NCBI GenBank assembly: GCA_002811645.1
Contig: PDIP01000032.1
Location: 42,534 to 106,533, forward strand
Length of the DNA: 64,000 nt
DNA from: Corallochytrium limacisporum
Lineage: Eukaryota; Opisthokonta
Reading direction: 5' to 3'
Part shown: piece after piece, positions 1-12,527 of the stretch
Layout: each line of letters opens with the position of its first letter
How positions within the stretch are numbered: position 1 is the first letter of the stretch
Translations under genes and position numbers: made by a program
The notes under the pieces: model-generated
The model's input: the letters and a program-made list of their open reading frames with translations, nothing else
Database searches by the model: none
What the model was told of the DNA's origin: nothing

Positions 1-25
1 TGCTTCGGTTAGAAATACCATCATT

Positions 26-62
<37 letters not shown>

Positions 63-3000
63 GCACGACTGCACGTAAAAGACGTTGCTATCCACGAATA
101 CATACAGACTCAATCCCACCGCCCGTCCCGCGCTGACTCTCCGGTCGCTGTCTTTTGGGCAACCCCCCTCCCTCCCCATCCAGCCCCACCCGGGCACGAC
201 TATGGTTTAGGGCGAGGCAGGTGTGCGTCCAATCATAAGTGACACCAGCGCACAATGCGCTCCCGCGGAATTGAGCCACTGGCACAAGATATTTAAGCGC
301 CAACTCGTGAGGCGTAAACAGACGGGTTCTGATACATTCACTACTAATGACTGGGGTCTTGTTTCTTGGAAAGGATCAGCAAAGACTTGCGGATAACTAT
401 GGTTTCCCCAGTACCACCTATTTCGGCCTGGTATTATTTTCCTTTTACGGGGGGCTGCGCGGGTTTTACTGGGAGCGGACACGGAAACACTGCGGTAGTT
501 CTGAGTATCTCTGAGTATGCGTCAAGCCACCCCCCTCCTCCCTCTCTCTCGATTTGGCATGTGTTTTCTTGGTTTCACATTCTTTAAGTGGAGAAAGTGT
601 TTACACCCAAACCCAACACATTACTCGACTTAAGGTCATCAGAGCGCAAAGGACTCACCGGGGTGCCCTTTCCCACTCCCGTAGTGAATGTACGGGTGTT
701 GACATAAACTGAAAGACCTAATAAACAATTATACGAATTGGGTCTCATGGCCAGGTGGTTGTGCGAGTGTCCCGTACACCGCTCCCCTTCCTCTCCCGGG
801 ACGCCTTCCCCGCCACCCCCGGCCCCGGGGGGGGGGGATGGGGGAAGGAAAGAGAGAGAGAAACCCGCTCCACAACCGAGCTCTTTTACTCATCGTCAGC
901 CAATCGGAACGAGATCTCTACGCAATTTCTATCCAGCTCTCTACCTGGCGCTCCCTTGCAAGAAACTCTCTGGATCGAGGAGCGTGCGCCATTGCGTATC
1001 ATTTGATATGTAAAATGTATTGAAAACATGAGTGGCCCTGACCCTCACCATACACACATGCACTCGGCCTTCTGCTGCTTGTGGCCTGGCTCATCCATCC
1101 TCTCCCTCTTTTGGCTCTCCATTTGGAGAGAGCACGGGAGCAGAAAATATGGGAGGCGTGCAGGCCCAAGGGTTCGCTATAGTTAGTGTTTCTTCAAAGC
1201 TTTTTGGTTCCGGATGACCATTTTTGGACGGGGCCTGTTTCAAGAAAAAAAAAAAGAGAGAGAAAAAAAGGAGACTCGTAAGCCGGGACGATTTCCGTAC
1301 ATACAGAACCAAGTATTTTTGGTAAAGGAACAAGAATGACAGCTTGCCGAGAGAGAGAGCGAGAGACACGGCGTCGACAGGGCATATGGACTATGGATTT
1401 TGTCTCTCTTTCTCGTTTTCTTTTTCGGCAAAACCGACGAATTTCTCCAAAGGATTTTTTCCCGTTGTAATTTTTTGGCTGACACGTACAAAGTCTCCCC
1501 TCTCGTTCGTCGGTTCGGGACTGCCAGCGGGGCTTCGCCAAAGCTAAGACTTTTCCCAACGGAGAAGGCGAAATCAGACTCCCGCTCTTGGCTGGGGCCG
1601 TCAGTTGACCGCTTGGCAGGCGCTCGTATTCTATAGTCAATATATGCACAGTGAGAAGCACAAGTATCACCAGTAGGACAGAAACAGCACACGCCCCATT
1701 CCTCTGAAAATGAGTCTTCGCGAAGGAGTGCGGACCCTGTCAAGGCGTCACGGGCAATCTCGGCGACGGACTCGGTGGTGGTGTGATTGAGGGAAACTTT
1801 GCGGGTCGGTCCCCCCCCCTTTCCCGGGACAGACGTGGCGGCAGGGATCCCTGCCGATAATGTTTCTTCACGGTTTTAGCTTGCTAAGGTATGGTGCTTT
1901 TTTTCTGAAGATATGACGACACCATCGCCGCTGTTGTGAGGGCGGAAGAAACCCCCCCCTGTGGCTGAAAGATCTCTCCGGACAGGACATATTTACAACC
2001 TATCCGTATATTATTATATGAATAACATGCATATTCATAAGACATATTACATAATTATATAATTACCGGATATAATATTACTAGTCCTTATCAGAAGACT
2101 CGGCATACGAATGCCCGCTGATAGCCTTCCAACCCTTCCCCAAGCCTCAAGGTTCTCTGATACATCCCATGTTTTCCTTAGTACTCCAACGTCGTAGCAA
2201 ATGTGTGCTAATAACGTTGTCCCGTCCAGCATATCTGTGTAGATAAGGAATGGCAGAAAAAAAGCCGAGGAAATGCAAGACATTGCAACCAGTAACAAAC
2301 CTGGCGACCGAACACGACACAGAGCCCCTCTTCCCCGGGGAAAGGCGATATCACGACAAGTATGTGATGTGTGGTTAATATATTGAGTATATAATACATG
2401 GGTGACAGAAAACTCGTGACCAGTCCAGTCCCTCTCGGGAACACCAGTCTACGCACTTTCACGAAAACAAGGTCGGCTGCTCTGGCGCAGCTCCTGGTCA
2501 TCATCCCACCTGCCGCCCCACTTCCCCACTCCCCACCCTCCCCTCCTTCCCCACCCACCCGAAGCCACCCCATTGGGCGCTCGTAATTACAGTTTCCACT
2601 TTGATTTGCGAATAGAATTTGTAGGGACCCAGTGTCTGTCGTTTTCTCGTGCCACTTGGGAACCCGCCTCGGTGCGTGAAAAACCTGGCGGCGACGGCGA
2701 ATGCGGCCTACTTCATCGAAATTCTTCACCAATACGGCCCGAACAAGTTTTCATGCCTCAACTACTCTAACTCAGCCCTCTGGCCCGTCTCGCAGGCAGG
2801 TTTCATGCTCTGCCTATTGCGTGGGCAGGAACGAAATGAAAATATCTTCCCGTTTCTCTCCCACCCAACGCCCCTCCCCCCGTTTTCTTCTCCTCGTCCG
2901 TCTCGCACTGTGCAATGGACGAGGTCCGAAGCAGAAGGAGTGACAAAAAAGGGGAAAGGGGGGTGGGGTGGGGGCAGATCTGGGCCGCCCCTCCGGTTCC

Positions 3001-3794
3001 GTGTCATTTCTTCCTTTTTTTATTCTTTTATGGGCCCGTTCGCCGGACCGGGGAATGGAAAGCCAAAGGAAATGTATGAGAAACTGAAACGGGACGTCGC
3101 ACACCACCAGGCAAGGAGGGGAGGGCTGGAGAAGGGGGGGGGAAGCGGGCGAAGGGAGGAATGATGGAACGGCTTCAAAATCTTCCCCCAGTTCCTTCGA
3201 TTGTTTCCTCGACTTATTCACTACTGGCCTGATCCAGGTCATTCGCAATGGCAGACAAGATCTACAGCCGCCCCGGGGGAGGGGGACGTTGGATAAAAAG
3301 AAAAAAAAGCAAGAATGAAGGAGAAAAGCAAAAAAAAATTACAGGGAGCCAGCAGATAAGCCACGCATGACAATGCAGATCTTTGGTCGTGTTGCACAAA
3401 TACTCAGCTTAGGTTTGCGCCGGTTTGAGGGAACGATTGTGGCAGTTTGGCAATTAATACTTGGCTAACATGGTGCGAAGGCAGATAAGAAAAAGATACT
3501 GCAGATCAGCCACCGGACCAGCAACTTGCAAGCACAAAATGGTATTTGGAATGTATCGGGCTATTGCCTATGCGAATGAGCATGTAAATAATTTCATGGC
3601 AATTTGGATAAGACAACAACAGAATCGAGGCGAATAGTATAGACATTACATTGATTTGGGTAATGGAAATAGTTGCTTAGACTGGTCTACATACCAGCAT
3701 TTGCTTTAGCTTTCTTGAATATTTAGGGAATAATGAAGTTGATCCTATAACAACATTAGGATTGGGATCGTTTTCGCACCTACGTCAGATCAAA
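1..3794. other. gene-free spacer upstream of RING gene
   Basis: No reading frame here looks like a real gene: the longest are low-complexity, proline/serine-rich translations of C-rich DNA. The stretch holds a (CT)n tract near its left end, several homopolymer C and G runs (for example around 816-838, 1810-1818 and 3137-3143), short purine runs near 1245-1270 and an A-rich tract at 3294-3340. The last few hundred bases presumably contain the promoter and 5' UTR of the RING gene. A multi-exon gene or noncoding RNA cannot be excluded by eye. Confidence 0.6.
27..61. repeat. (CT)n microsatellite
   Basis: About 17 uninterrupted CT dinucleotides are visible. This is a simple sequence repeat in a gene-free spacer with no coding role apparent. 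Confidence 0.95.
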
Positions 3795-5324
3795 ATGACA
3801 GAGCAGACTTCTGCGGCTGTGTCCGTGCCAGAAGAGCAGGTACATAACGATGTCACTGAGCAGCAGCAGGAACCGGTACACTCGAGCTCACGCACCCTCC
3901 GGTCCTCTTTGCGTGGATCACGGTCCGTGACCATGAGTATGGAGCTACCAAACTACCGACGATCAACGTCTAGTAACCCGCCCATGGTACTTGGACAAGC
4001 AAATTTACGGAGCACTGAGCAAAGCAATGTAACGACCACGACCTCAGCTGTCCCTGAGGGTACAGACAGCACGGGACCTGTGCGTATCCAGCGCAGCCAG
4101 TCGCGGGATACTGTCCTAAGCACCGCCAGTCGAGCTTCGCAGCGCCGGGGCGTGCGTCTACAGACCATCAACATGGCGACCTCGAACAATACTCTGCGCA
4201 AACTAAAGATATTTTGGGGAATAATGATCTTTTGGGGCCTGGCACGGGCGATTGTCTCCTCAGTCATGGTCGGAGTGTACTGGGACGACGAGTGTGACAA
4301 GCCACTCAAGATCTGGCTGCTGGTCTACGCAATTCGGGCTATGATCAGTGTAGTATTCGTTATCACCGGGCGGAAATATGAAGAAGAAACATTGCTACAG
4401 AGCGCTGCGCCGGGCAGGCCTGATCGGTATTCCCAGAGCCACGGTCGTGCTATCCGCTCGCACCTCAACCACATTCACGATCTCTTTGGCTTTGTCTGGT
4501 TCATCTTTGGCGTTGTCTGGTTCTTTGGCAGTGATACGTGCCGGGACACGGCACCAGAACTCTACTACACTACCGCGGCATGGATTTTAGCTGCGTTTGG
4601 GTATCTGCTGTGGCCAGCACTGATTATGGTCCTGGCCCTGCTCTGCCTGCCGGTCCTGCTCTACTCCATGAACCGTATGGTCGGCGCGGAAAATGTAAAC
4701 GGAGCTCGCAAGTCAGAGATTGAGGCACTGCCACACTTCAAATTTCATCAGTCGATGATTGATGATGACGGCATGGATGACAGCTGTGTGATTTGTCTCG
4801 CGAACTACAAGAACAAGGATGAACTCAGACGTTTGCCTTGTGGACACTGCTTCCATGTCAAATGTGTAGACCAGTGGTTGCGCCTTAAGGTTACATGCCC
4901 GTTGTGTGTTACACCCATCGTTGAGCGTGAGCTGCCTATCGCTGATTCGACGATTCTGGACGAGCTGGAGAATGGCACCGGAAGGAACGCGGATCCACCA
5001 GCTCTAGAGAATGGAGCGACACAAGATGATCCTGCGGCGGAAATGAGCTCATCGACTATTGATTTCCATCGGCGGACAATGCGGGAGTTTTATGGTCCTC
5101 ATGCCTCAGTGGGCCTCCAGAACAATCGCACGGATAGAACGAACACCAACGATGTAACTTCGGTCGACGAGGGCACGTATGGTCCGGGCGGAAAAACGGA
5201 GTCGTCAACAAAGCGCAGGAGCGCATGCAGCAGTGGTGATCTATCCACTGTAGCATCCACGTCCTCCCACGAAGAGCCACGTTCAACGGACAAGCAGGAC
5301 AAGGACGAAAAAGATGACGTATGA
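3795..5324 (+). CDS. multi-pass membrane RING-H2 E3 ubiquitin ligase
   Basis: Predicted 509-residue membrane E3 ubiquitin ligase. A perfect RING-H2 finger lies at residues 331-371: C331, C334, C349, H351, H354, C357, C368 and C371 have canonical C-x2-C-x14-C-x-H-x2-H-x2-C-x10-C-x2-C spacing. Four hydrophobic segments precede it (about 135-160, 171-193, 228-247, 262-292), an arrangement like the plant At1g12760-type RING proteins. The first 120 residues are Ser/Thr/Gln-rich and the last 130 are polar and charged, both probably disordered and cytosolic. I chose the first ATG (MTEQTS); the open frame extends 11 codons upstream only through non-ATG codons. The gene converges on homoserine kinase, 608 bp away. 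Substrate and exact membrane are unknown. Confidence 0.85.
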   Translation: MTEQTSAAVSVPEEQVHNDVTEQQQEPVHSSSRTLRSSLRGSRSVTMSMELPNYRRSTSSNPPMVLGQANLRSTEQSNVTTTTSAVPEGTDSTGPVRIQRSQSRDTVLSTASRASQRRGVRLQTINMATSNNTLRKLKIFWGIMIFWGLARAIVSSVMVGVYWDDECDKPLKIWLLVYAIRAMISVVFVITGRKYEEETLLQSAAPGRPDRYSQSHGRAIRSHLNHIHDLFGFVWFIFGVVWFFGSDTCRDTAPELYYTTAAWILAAFGYLLWPALIMVLALLCLPVLLYSMNRMVGAENVNGARKSEIEALPHFKFHQSMIDDDGMDDSCVICLANYKNKDELRRLPCGHCFHVKCVDQWLRLKVTCPLCVTPIVERELPIADSTILDELENGTGRNADPPALENGATQDDPAAEMSSSTIDFHRRTMREFYGPHASVGLQNNRTDRTNTNDVTSVDEGTYGPGGKTESSTKRRSACSSGDLSTVASTSSHEEPRSTDKQDKDEKDDV

Positions 5325-5932
5325 AAGGTCCTCATGAACAAGCATCCAACATTCCATACCACACAAGCGCTCAGAGGGCATTTCTACTTAGTTTTATATT
5401 CCTGAATGGGTTATCTTTCCCTTGTTAACATATTCTCCATACACTATCATATTCTTAATATTTCATTTCAAGCCCTGGGTTGGACATGTTTGAGTTCTAC
5501 TTGAAGAAATTGACTTGCGCGTCATTATTTGTCTACAACTTCAAAAACAAAAAATCATACACATTCGCGGTTAGCATACTGATCAAAGGGACAGAAGGTA
5601 GTGGGAAGAGTATGTCAATAGTAAGGAATCGGAGTGAGTCATGGCTGGAAAGGTGTCTTAGTTATTCTCGCAGGTGTCCCTTTGAAGTCAGGAGGAACAA
5701 TTGTTAAAGATCATAGTGTGATCAGATTAATTCTAGAGCATAACGTTTTCTTCATCATCTTCTTCAAAGCACTGAGAAAAGCCAAGTACACCATCAGACA
5801 CCGCAGATCGCTATTCGATGGCCACAATACCAAAACTCAAGACAATATGATGATCATTACTTACCATTCACTTGCAAGACTACAAATCAGAGTGATGTTT
5901 TTGGAGCCCAATTCAGAATCACGGATTCCCGT
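5325..5932. other. convergent spacer between RING and homoserine kinase
   Basis: Three-prime flanks of two converging genes. The sequence is AT-rich directly after the RING stop, as expected for a 3' UTR and cleavage region. I see no gene. Confidence 0.6.
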
Positions 5933-6955
5933 TCAAAACTCTGGATCCGGGGGATCCTTCTCTACAACATGGGCACCAAGCTCGCTGACCCGGGTCACCA
6001 AAATGCGACCCGCGCATTGGCACGCGTCCGCAGCTTCACGCATGGCCCGCGCCACGTGCCTTTCGCGTCGTTCGGCGCTCTTCTGTGCGTGCAGGTCGCC
6101 TTTGAGGCCAGAAGTGAAGGCCAAGATGGTCGAACCTGCGCCGGACAGATAGGCCCCGTGTGCTCCGGCATCCAGAGCCGCCTTTACAATTGGCTTCAAG
6201 AATGGCATAATGGTGGAACGCTGCGGTTGGTGCAGCGCATCTTCGGTAGCAATCCGCAATGAGTCTAAGTCGTTCGCCTCAAACGCTCTGACCAAGATGG
6301 CCACGCGTGCAATATTGAAGATCGCCTCACTGCGTTTGACATCGGGTTTCAGAAGGCCACGCGCCTGGCTCGTCTCCATACCCGCGTCCGGGACAAAGAG
6401 CACGGCCTGGACCCCCGCTGGGACAGTAACACGGAAGGTAGTCCACCGATCCTCAACATTGTCAAAAGCTCCGATCTGCAAACCGCCGTAGATTGCTGGT
6501 GCCACATTGTCTGGATGCCCTTCAATGCGGGCGGCGATCTGCAAAAACTCTTCGCCGCCCTCAACACCAAGCTCGTGACCGGCGAGCACCAGTCCCGCAA
6601 GCACACCAGAGACGATCGCAGCCGATGAAGATCCTAAACCGCGGCTGAAAGGAATTCCGTTTTCACAGATGTATCGGAGGGTGGGGTAAGGTTTGCCGGC
6701 CAGACGGAAGGCTTCCTTGCATCCTTGGACTACCAAATTGTCATCGTCCGTGGGCAGTTGACCGGCACCCTCACCTTTGATAATCATCTCGTAATTTTCG
6801 GCACGTTCGACAGTCAGGTAGTTCCAAATGTCCACGGAAACACCCACAGAGTCGTAGCCAGGTCCCATATTGGCGCTCGTGGCCGGTACCTTGACCTTCA
6901 CTCTGTGCCGTTCCATGTTGCCAATAGAGATTCTTGGGTCAGTTGTGCTGTTCAT
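5933..6955 (-). CDS. homoserine kinase (GHMP family)
   Basis: Predicted homoserine kinase, which phosphorylates L-homoserine with ATP in threonine synthesis (also the methionine branch in plants). The 340-residue protein has the GHMP-kinase layout: an N-terminal substrate motif with PATSANMGPGYD near residues 24-35, the ATP-binding glycine/serine loop PFSRGLGSSSAA at 102-113, and the EGHPDNVAPAIYGG segment typical of ThrB. Length is normal for ThrB/Thr1. Animals lack this enzyme, while fungi, plants and bacteria have it, so its presence argues for threonine prototrophy. Either Met1 or Met14 could be the start; both are ATG. It lies on the same strand as the 5-oxoprolinase gene, with 795 bp between, too far for co-transcription to be assumed. 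Confidence 0.93.
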   Translation of the reverse strand: MNSTTDPRISIGNMERHRVKVKVPATSANMGPGYDSVGVSVDIWNYLTVERAENYEMIIKGEGAGQLPTDDDNLVVQGCKEAFRLAGKPYPTLRYICENGIPFSRGLGSSSAAIVSGVLAGLVLAGHELGVEGGEEFLQIAARIEGHPDNVAPAIYGGLQIGAFDNVEDRWTTFRVTVPAGVQAVLFVPDAGMETSQARGLLKPDVKRSEAIFNIARVAILVRAFEANDLDSLRIATEDALHQPQRSTIMPFLKPIVKAALDAGAHGAYLSGAGSTILAFTSGLKGDLHAQKSAERRERHVARAMREAADACQCAGRILVTRVSELGAHVVEKDPPDPEF

Positions 6956-7750
6956 CGTTTCTGTTGTGTGTGTGTGACCTTGAAAGGTCTATCTGAAATG
7001 CTCAATTCTGTTCGTGCTTCTTGTAGTCACACTACAAAATGTTGTTATCACCTTTCAGAAGAGGAGTTTGGCTCACGGCTCGTCCTGCTAACCAGTGTTC
7101 ATAAAATGTCATAGATCCCCACTTCAATCTCACATGCTCTACCATTAGTGCCCTGGTCCAAACATATACCCTATCGAATCCAGACTACCCACTGACCTCT
7201 GTGTGTGTGTGGGTGTCTGTATCGGTGCGTCCGTGTTTGTGTCTGTTTTGGGTGGTTGCGTGTGTACTGGCCCTCACTCGCTCCCCTCCCCGTCTGCACT
7301 CTCTTCCTTCCTGCCCCTCCACGAGGTCTGGTTCCTACCCAAGCCAGCGGGTGTGGGGCGCAGACAGGTGTTTAACATCCACTCTCCCCCCTCCCCCTCT
7401 CTCCATCGCTCCCTCCCGGTCGGGTTGGTGGAGGGGGGTATTCGCTCGCCCCGTTTAGTGTGACAGATAAAGAGTGAGTGTGTCCCGTTCCCGCTTTAAT
7501 GCCCTGATCAACGGGAATGCAGGAGCCTTCCCCATCAACTGAACCTGCTCCGTGCTGTCCTTTTCGGATATGGTCGTGCTCAGATGCTGCACGCAGTGGC
7601 ATTGACGACATATTGGTATATCCATTAGCAAACACATAGTAACGAAAATTACTGCTTGTGAGTACAAAACAAGGAGCAATGTCTATAAAATTTACAAACT
7701 AAAGTCTCAATGTGTTGGTTATGGTAGTGGGATGATATCCGCGTGCCCTT
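6956..7750. other. spacer upstream of homoserine kinase
   Basis: This stretch contains the homoserine kinase promoter side and the 3' flank of 5-oxoprolinase. It holds a TG-rich tract at about 7199-7262 and pyrimidine-rich DNA at about 7270-7420. No gene is seen. Confidence 0.6.
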
Positions 7751-10700
7751 TCAAGCACCCACCTTCTGTCGCTTCTGACCATTTCTGTTGTCAATTAGAT
7801 GCTTCGCACGATGATCATGTGTCCACTTCGCTTCGGCACTTCCTTCCTCGAAGGCCACCGTCAGACGCTCTCTGGACGCCACGGTGTCTACGTCTGGGGT
7901 ACCGAAACCACCACCGCCGGGCGTGAGAATAACGAACCGCTCACCAGGACTAAGCTGGATCGAATTCTTAGCGCCCAGGTTCACGACGCGACCATCGTTC
8001 TTAAGCACGATATTCCTTCCTCGGGCACCATCATGGCCCCCATCCAAACCGTAGGGCCTGAAAACGCGACGTTCACTGAGGATAGACACTGTCATAGGAG
8101 ACAAGAACTCAAGCTCCCGCTCGACTCCGTCCCCACCGCAATGGGCACCCGCGCCACCGCTGCCCTTGCGCAGGCGGAAAGTCCGGAGAACGACAGGGTA
8201 ACGCCGTTCGAGAATCTCTGGGTCAGTGATACGCGTATTTGTCATGTGCGTGTGCACTCCACTGCGTCCGGTCCAGTTAGGTCCGGCACCGGCACCGCCG
8301 GCGATAGTCTCGTAGTAACCCATGCGCTCGTTGCCAAAGGTCAAGTTGTTGCAGCATCCTTGACTGGCAGCACAGGTGCTGAAGGCGCGCAGCACGACGT
8401 CAGTGACGCGTTGGCTGGTCAGAACGTTGCCGGCGACCACGGCAGCTCCATCACTGGGGTAGAGAAGGCAACGTTCAGGGATATTGAATGTGATAGGCTT
8501 CAAGCAGCCCTGATTCAACGGAATGTCGTGCGTAATCATCGACCGCAGGGAGTAGATCACGGCAGAGTATGTTACAGCCCGGGGCGCATTGGTGTTTGCA
8601 TATACTTCCTCCCCTGTGCCCGTGAAGTCAAAGTGTGCATCACCGGTCTTCGGATCGATAGTGACCTGTAGCTTAATCTGCGTGCCATCGTCCATGGAAT
8701 CGACCGCATTGAGAACGCACTTGCCGGTGGTGGCGTCGTAGTGGTCCTCATGGCGACGACAAACCTCCCTCAGCATGTCACGCACAGCAAACTCGGCGTT
8801 ATGTTGAATGTGCTTCATGTACGCCTGCACAACGCTTAGGCCGTACTCACGACTCAGTTCGTGGAGCAGAACAATGCCGCGCTGGTTGGCAGCAACCTGA
8901 GCGCGGAGATCGGCCATAACATCCTCCATATTCCTGCAGCCACTACTGCCTGGCACTTGTCCCGGCTTCATGAAGAGTTCGAGAACTCCGGCCTCGTCGA
9001 ATTGGCCATCGCTAACAAGCTTGTGACTAATTATCGCAGCACCCTCTTGCACCAATTCAACAGAATTGGGAGGCATGGACCCTGGCGTAATGCCACCAAT
9101 GTCCGCATGATGGCCACGGCAGGCGACAAAGAAGACCGGCTCATCGTGCTCTTCGTCGGCGTCAAAGACTGGTGTGATAACGGTGATGTCCGGAAGATGG
9201 CTACCACCAGCGCTCGGGTGGTTGCTGACAAGAACATCACCCTTCTTGATCCCGCTCTTACCACGGAACTCCTTCTGGAAACGCACAGCTTCCTGCATGG
9301 CCCCAAGATGGACAGGTATGTGAGGTGCATTAGCAACCAAACCACCATCTGGCGAAAAAAGCGCGCATGAAAAGTCGAGGCGTTCTTTGATATTGGTGCT
9401 AATTGATGTACGCTGCAGAGCGCGGCCCATCTGCTCGGCGATGGACATGAAACGGTGGCCAAAAATTGACAACTGGATCGGATCCAGTTCTTCTGTAACT
9501 TGACGATTACCTAGCATATCACTGTCGCCTTCGTTGATATCGTAGCCGACGTGAATGATGACCGAACGGTCCTTTGACATTTGCGCAGTGCAACGCGGCT
9601 CTACGACAATCGTTGCGTTCTTCTCCAGAATAATGGCGGGACCAGGAACCACATCCCCTTCCGAGAGCGAGTCAATGTTGACCAGACCCGTGTCCTCACG
9701 CCATCCTTCCTCAAAGTAAACGGATGTCTTTTCTACAGCAGGAACCACTCGGTCCTTCTTGGGCAGCAGCCATTCCGTAGGCGCATCACTCCAAGCACCT
9801 TCGGTGAGATTGAAAGGTGAGCTTCCTGTGACACGCACACGAATGTCATCAACAATGATGGCTCGGTCTGGGATAATGAAGCCAAATTCCTGCTTGTACC
9901 GTCTCTCGAAAGGCGTCAGGAAATCATTGCCGTTCTCGCCTTCGGGACTGATCATGATGGATGTGTTCGTGCGATCGTATCGCATGTGCAGGAAATACTT
10001 GGTGGCAATCATGTCAGAAGCGAATCCCTTGGCCAGCAACTTGTCAGTACCCTTCTGTGCAAGTTTGTCTAGTTGTTCATAGATCTCGGCCAGCTTGCTT
10101 TCGCTGTCTTGGTCAAACTCAATAGCAGTTGGTTCCTGTTCTTCGTACACAATGTCAGCCAGGGCCATACCAAAAGCACTGAGGATGCCAGAATGGCGGT
10201 GGATAACGACCTGACGCATCCCCAGAGCAGCGGCAATACTGCAAGCATGTTGTGCACCAGCGCCACCAAAGCAGCTGAGTGTGTGCATGGAAATGTCAAG
10301 ACCTTTGGACTGGGTAATGTTGCGGATCGGACGGCACATGGCCTCGTTGGCGACCTTCACGAAGCCATATGCCACCTCCTCGACACTCATCGGGGTGTGC
10401 TCGGAATGGGTTTGCATGGCATTGAAATCGTTGACTTCCTTTAGCAACGCTTCAAACGCAGACCGGCTTCCTTCCACATCAAGCGGCTGGTCCTCGTTTG
10501 GACCAAAAATCTTTGGGAAATATTCTGGAATGATCCGACCTAGCATCAAGTTCGCATCAGTGACCGCCAAAAATCCGTTCTTACGGTAGCACACAGGTCC
10601 GGGGTGCGCGCCAGCACTCTCTGGGCCAACTGCGAGCTGGCCTGAGCGGAAAAACAGGCGACTGCCACCGCCAGCAGCGACTGTAGCAATGTCAAGCTGC

Positions 10701-11788
10701 GGCGCTTGGATAGTGATGCCTGCGGTAGTGTTCTCGAAAGTATGCTCAAACGTGCCGCCATATCGAGAGACGTCAGTGGAGGTGCCGCCCATGTCAAAGC
10801 CAATAACGGCCTTCGGTTCCAAACCCTCGTCCTTACGCTTCTGCGTGAAGGCTCCGTAAGAGGTGCGGCTGTAGCCCACCACACCACCAGCCGGTCCAGA
10901 TAGAATAGCCCTTGATCCCATGAAATCCTCAACTGGAGCCAAACCACCATCACTTTGCATGAACAGAATTTCCACATTCTTCTCAAAGTCTGCATCAAAG
11001 CCGCTGCGGAAAGTCTGAATATAGCGTTGAATGCACGGCGTCAGGTATGCATCTGCTGTCGTCGTATAGCCACGGGGTACAATTTTTACCATGCTCATCA
11101 CCTCGTGGCTGAGACTGACGTTGATGAAGCCACCCATCTCCCGTGCAATCTCACCAATACGCTTCTCATGAGCTGGAAAAGTGTAGGCATGCATGAGGCA
11201 CACAGCCAGAGACTTGATACCACGATCTTTCACTTCCTGCAACTGTTCGCGTAGTCGGTCTTCATTCAGCTGTTCGGTGACAGCTACCTTTTCGCCTGTC
11301 ACACCCACAATGACAAAATGCCTCTGCTGGTCGTGAATACCTTTCTTGAACAATTGCACGCGCTCATCAACCTCCACCACAACGTCAGCCAGCTGTTCGG
11401 GGGTACGCACCGCTAGATCAAAAATGGCAGGGCGAGCCTGAGTACCAATGTGCAGCAGATCCGGCAACCCTTTGGTGATTACTAGAGCGGTACGCTCGCC
11501 CTTGCGCTCCAGCAGTGCATTTGTGGCAACTGTAGTACCCATCCGGATGGACGCTAGCTGACTTGTGTCAAGTGGCTCGTTCCGTGGATGTTCCCTGCCG
11601 GTCACCTCCTGCAAGATGCGCCGAATGCCTTCTCTTGGTGCATCCGCATAATTCGACGGGTCCTCGCTCAGCAGTTTGAGTACTTTCTCACCACCACCGT
11701 ACTGCTTGGGCAACAGGCAATGAACGTCGGTGAAAGTACCACCGCGATCAATCGCAAAGCGAAACTTTGTGTCCGCCGTAGTACCCAT
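7751..11788 (-). CDS. 5-oxoprolinase (ATP-hydrolysing)
   Basis: Predicted 1345-residue 5-oxoprolinase, which opens 5-oxo-L-proline to glutamate with ATP in the gamma-glutamyl (glutathione) cycle. Both halves are present in the eukaryotic order: an N-terminal hydantoinase-A-like ATPase half with [11 protein letters not shown] at residues 11-21 and the repeated motif [10 protein letters not shown] further on, then a hydantoinase-B-like half containing [13 protein letters not shown] and ending with GGGGFGTP. Length matches the roughly 1290-residue animal and fungal enzymes plus a short basic tail. I start at the ATG encoding MGTTADTK; the three codons upstream begin with GTG. A perfect 14-bp inverted repeat lies 72 bp upstream (11860-11893). 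Presumed cytosolic. Confidence 0.95.
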   Translation of the reverse strand: MGTTADTKFRFAIDRGGTFTDVHCLLPKQYGGGEKVLKLLSEDPSNYADAPREGIRRILQEVTGREHPRNEPLDTSQLASIRMGTTVATNALLERKGERTALVITKGLPDLLHIGTQARPAIFDLAVRTPEQLADVVVEVDERVQLFKKGIHDQQRHFVIVGVTGEKVAVTEQLNEDRLREQLQEVKDRGIKSLAVCLMHAYTFPAHEKRIGEIAREMGGFINVSLSHEVMSMVKIVPRGYTTTADAYLTPCIQRYIQTFRSGFDADFEKNVEILFMQSDGGLAPVEDFMGSRAILSGPAGGVVGYSRTSYGAFTQKRKDEGLEPKAVIGFDMGGTSTDVSRYGGTFEHTFENTTAGITIQAPQLDIATVAAGGGSRLFFRSGQLAVGPESAGAHPGPVCYRKNGFLAVTDANLMLGRIIPEYFPKIFGPNEDQPLDVEGSRSAFEALLKEVNDFNAMQTHSEHTPMSVEEVAYGFVKVANEAMCRPIRNITQSKGLDISMHTLSCFGGAGAQHACSIAAALGMRQVVIHRHSGILSAFGMALADIVYEEQEPTAIEFDQDSESKLAEIYEQLDKLAQKGTDKLLAKGFASDMIATKYFLHMRYDRTNTSIMISPEGENGNDFLTPFERRYKQEFGFIIPDRAIIVDDIRVRVTGSSPFNLTEGAWSDAPTEWLLPKKDRVVPAVEKTSVYFEEGWREDTGLVNIDSLSEGDVVPGPAIILEKNATIVVEPRCTAQMSKDRSVIIHVGYDINEGDSDMLGNRQVTEELDPIQLSIFGHRFMSIAEQMGRALQRTSISTNIKERLDFSCALFSPDGGLVANAPHIPVHLGAMQEAVRFQKEFRGKSGIKKGDVLVSNHPSAGGSHLPDITVITPVFDADEEHDEPVFFVACRGHHADIGGITPGSMPPNSVELVQEGAAIISHKLVSDGQFDEAGVLELFMKPGQVPGSSGCRNMEDVMADLRAQVAANQRGIVLLHELSREYGLSVVQAYMKHIQHNAEFAVRDMLREVCRRHEDHYDATTGKCVLNAVDSMDDGTQIKLQVTIDPKTGDAHFDFTGTGEEVYANTNAPRAVTYSAVIYSLRSMITHDIPLNQGCLKPITFNIPERCLLYPSDGAAVVAGNVLTSQRVTDVVLRAFSTCAASQGCCNNLTFGNERMGYYETIAGGAGAGPNWTGRSGVHTHMTNTRITDPEILERRYPVVLRTFRLRKGSGGAGAHCGGDGVERELEFLSPMTVSILSERRVFRPYGLDGGHDGARGRNIVLKNDGRVVNLGAKNSIQLSPGERFVILTPGGGGFGTPDVDTVASRERLTVAFEEGSAEAKWTHDHRAKHLIDNRNGQKRQKVGA

Positions 11789-11859
11789 TGTTTTCACTTT
11801 TCCTTTTGGATATCTATCCCTGAGAAAGGGGAATACATTCTACAACTACATTCTATGAT

Positions 11860-11893
11860 CTTTTTCGTCCAATTAGCTTATTGGACGAAAAAG
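11860..11893. promoter_or_regulatory. perfect 14-bp inverted repeat upstream of 5-oxoprolinase
   Basis: The arm CTTTTTCGTCCAAT (11860-11873) is followed by a six-base loop (11874-11879) and its exact reverse complement (11880-11893). It begins 72 bp upstream of the 5-oxoprolinase ATG on the minus strand, so it lies in that gene's promoter or 5' UTR. It could be a dimeric transcription-factor site, or an RNA hairpin in the leader. The symmetry is directly visible; the function is inference. Confidence 0.55.
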
Positions 11894-12452
11894 TTTGTCC
11901 CTGTTTGATAGAAAGTGCCAAGGGTTGCCATTTATAACGAAAGCTTTGCCGCTAGAGCTCAATCACCTCAGGCAATGTGAAATGGTTGAGTGGCTCTCAT
12001 ATTGTGTGCAGACCCACCCGTCAGCACCACGAGACCTTGGAAGGGCGGTCCCTCTTTCTTGTCCATCTTTTTTGGCCTTCAGCAAAATGCACTGTTACGC
12101 ATCGCCCATCGACGTCCGCTTGAAATGCCAGTACAGTACGGACGGGGAAGATAACGGGAGTCTATTTTTGTGGCGAGGGGATGGCACTCTTCTTTGCTCG
12201 AGCTTGTTCTGAGGCTCTCTTGTGGCAATGTCAATACCAGTAAAACTGGGTCACTGTATCATCAGAGTGCCTGCACAGTTGTACCAATGTCATCGAAAAT
12301 TTGACTTCTGTATGATATACTATATATACTATATGGACCCAATGTGACTGGGCATTTGTGCAAAGTGCCACCATTGGAGGGATATGTGCCTTAGAGTTGT
12401 TCTCAAGGTCTCGGTTACAGATTCTGATAGTGATAATAGAAGACATTTTGTC

Positions 12453-12454
<2 letters not shown>

Positions 12455-12526
<72 letters not shown>
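12455..12526. repeat. (TG)n microsatellite
   Basis: About 36 near-perfect TG/GT dinucleotides, then one C interruption and a few more. Simple repeat in a spacer; the only reading frames through it are His-Thr or Cys-Val artefacts. Confidence 0.97.

Positions 12527-12527
<1 letters not shown>

Noticed and set aside
7799-8671. 290-codon open frame antisense to 5-oxoprolinase
   Set aside because: Shadow of the well-supported opposite-strand gene; no recognisable domain.
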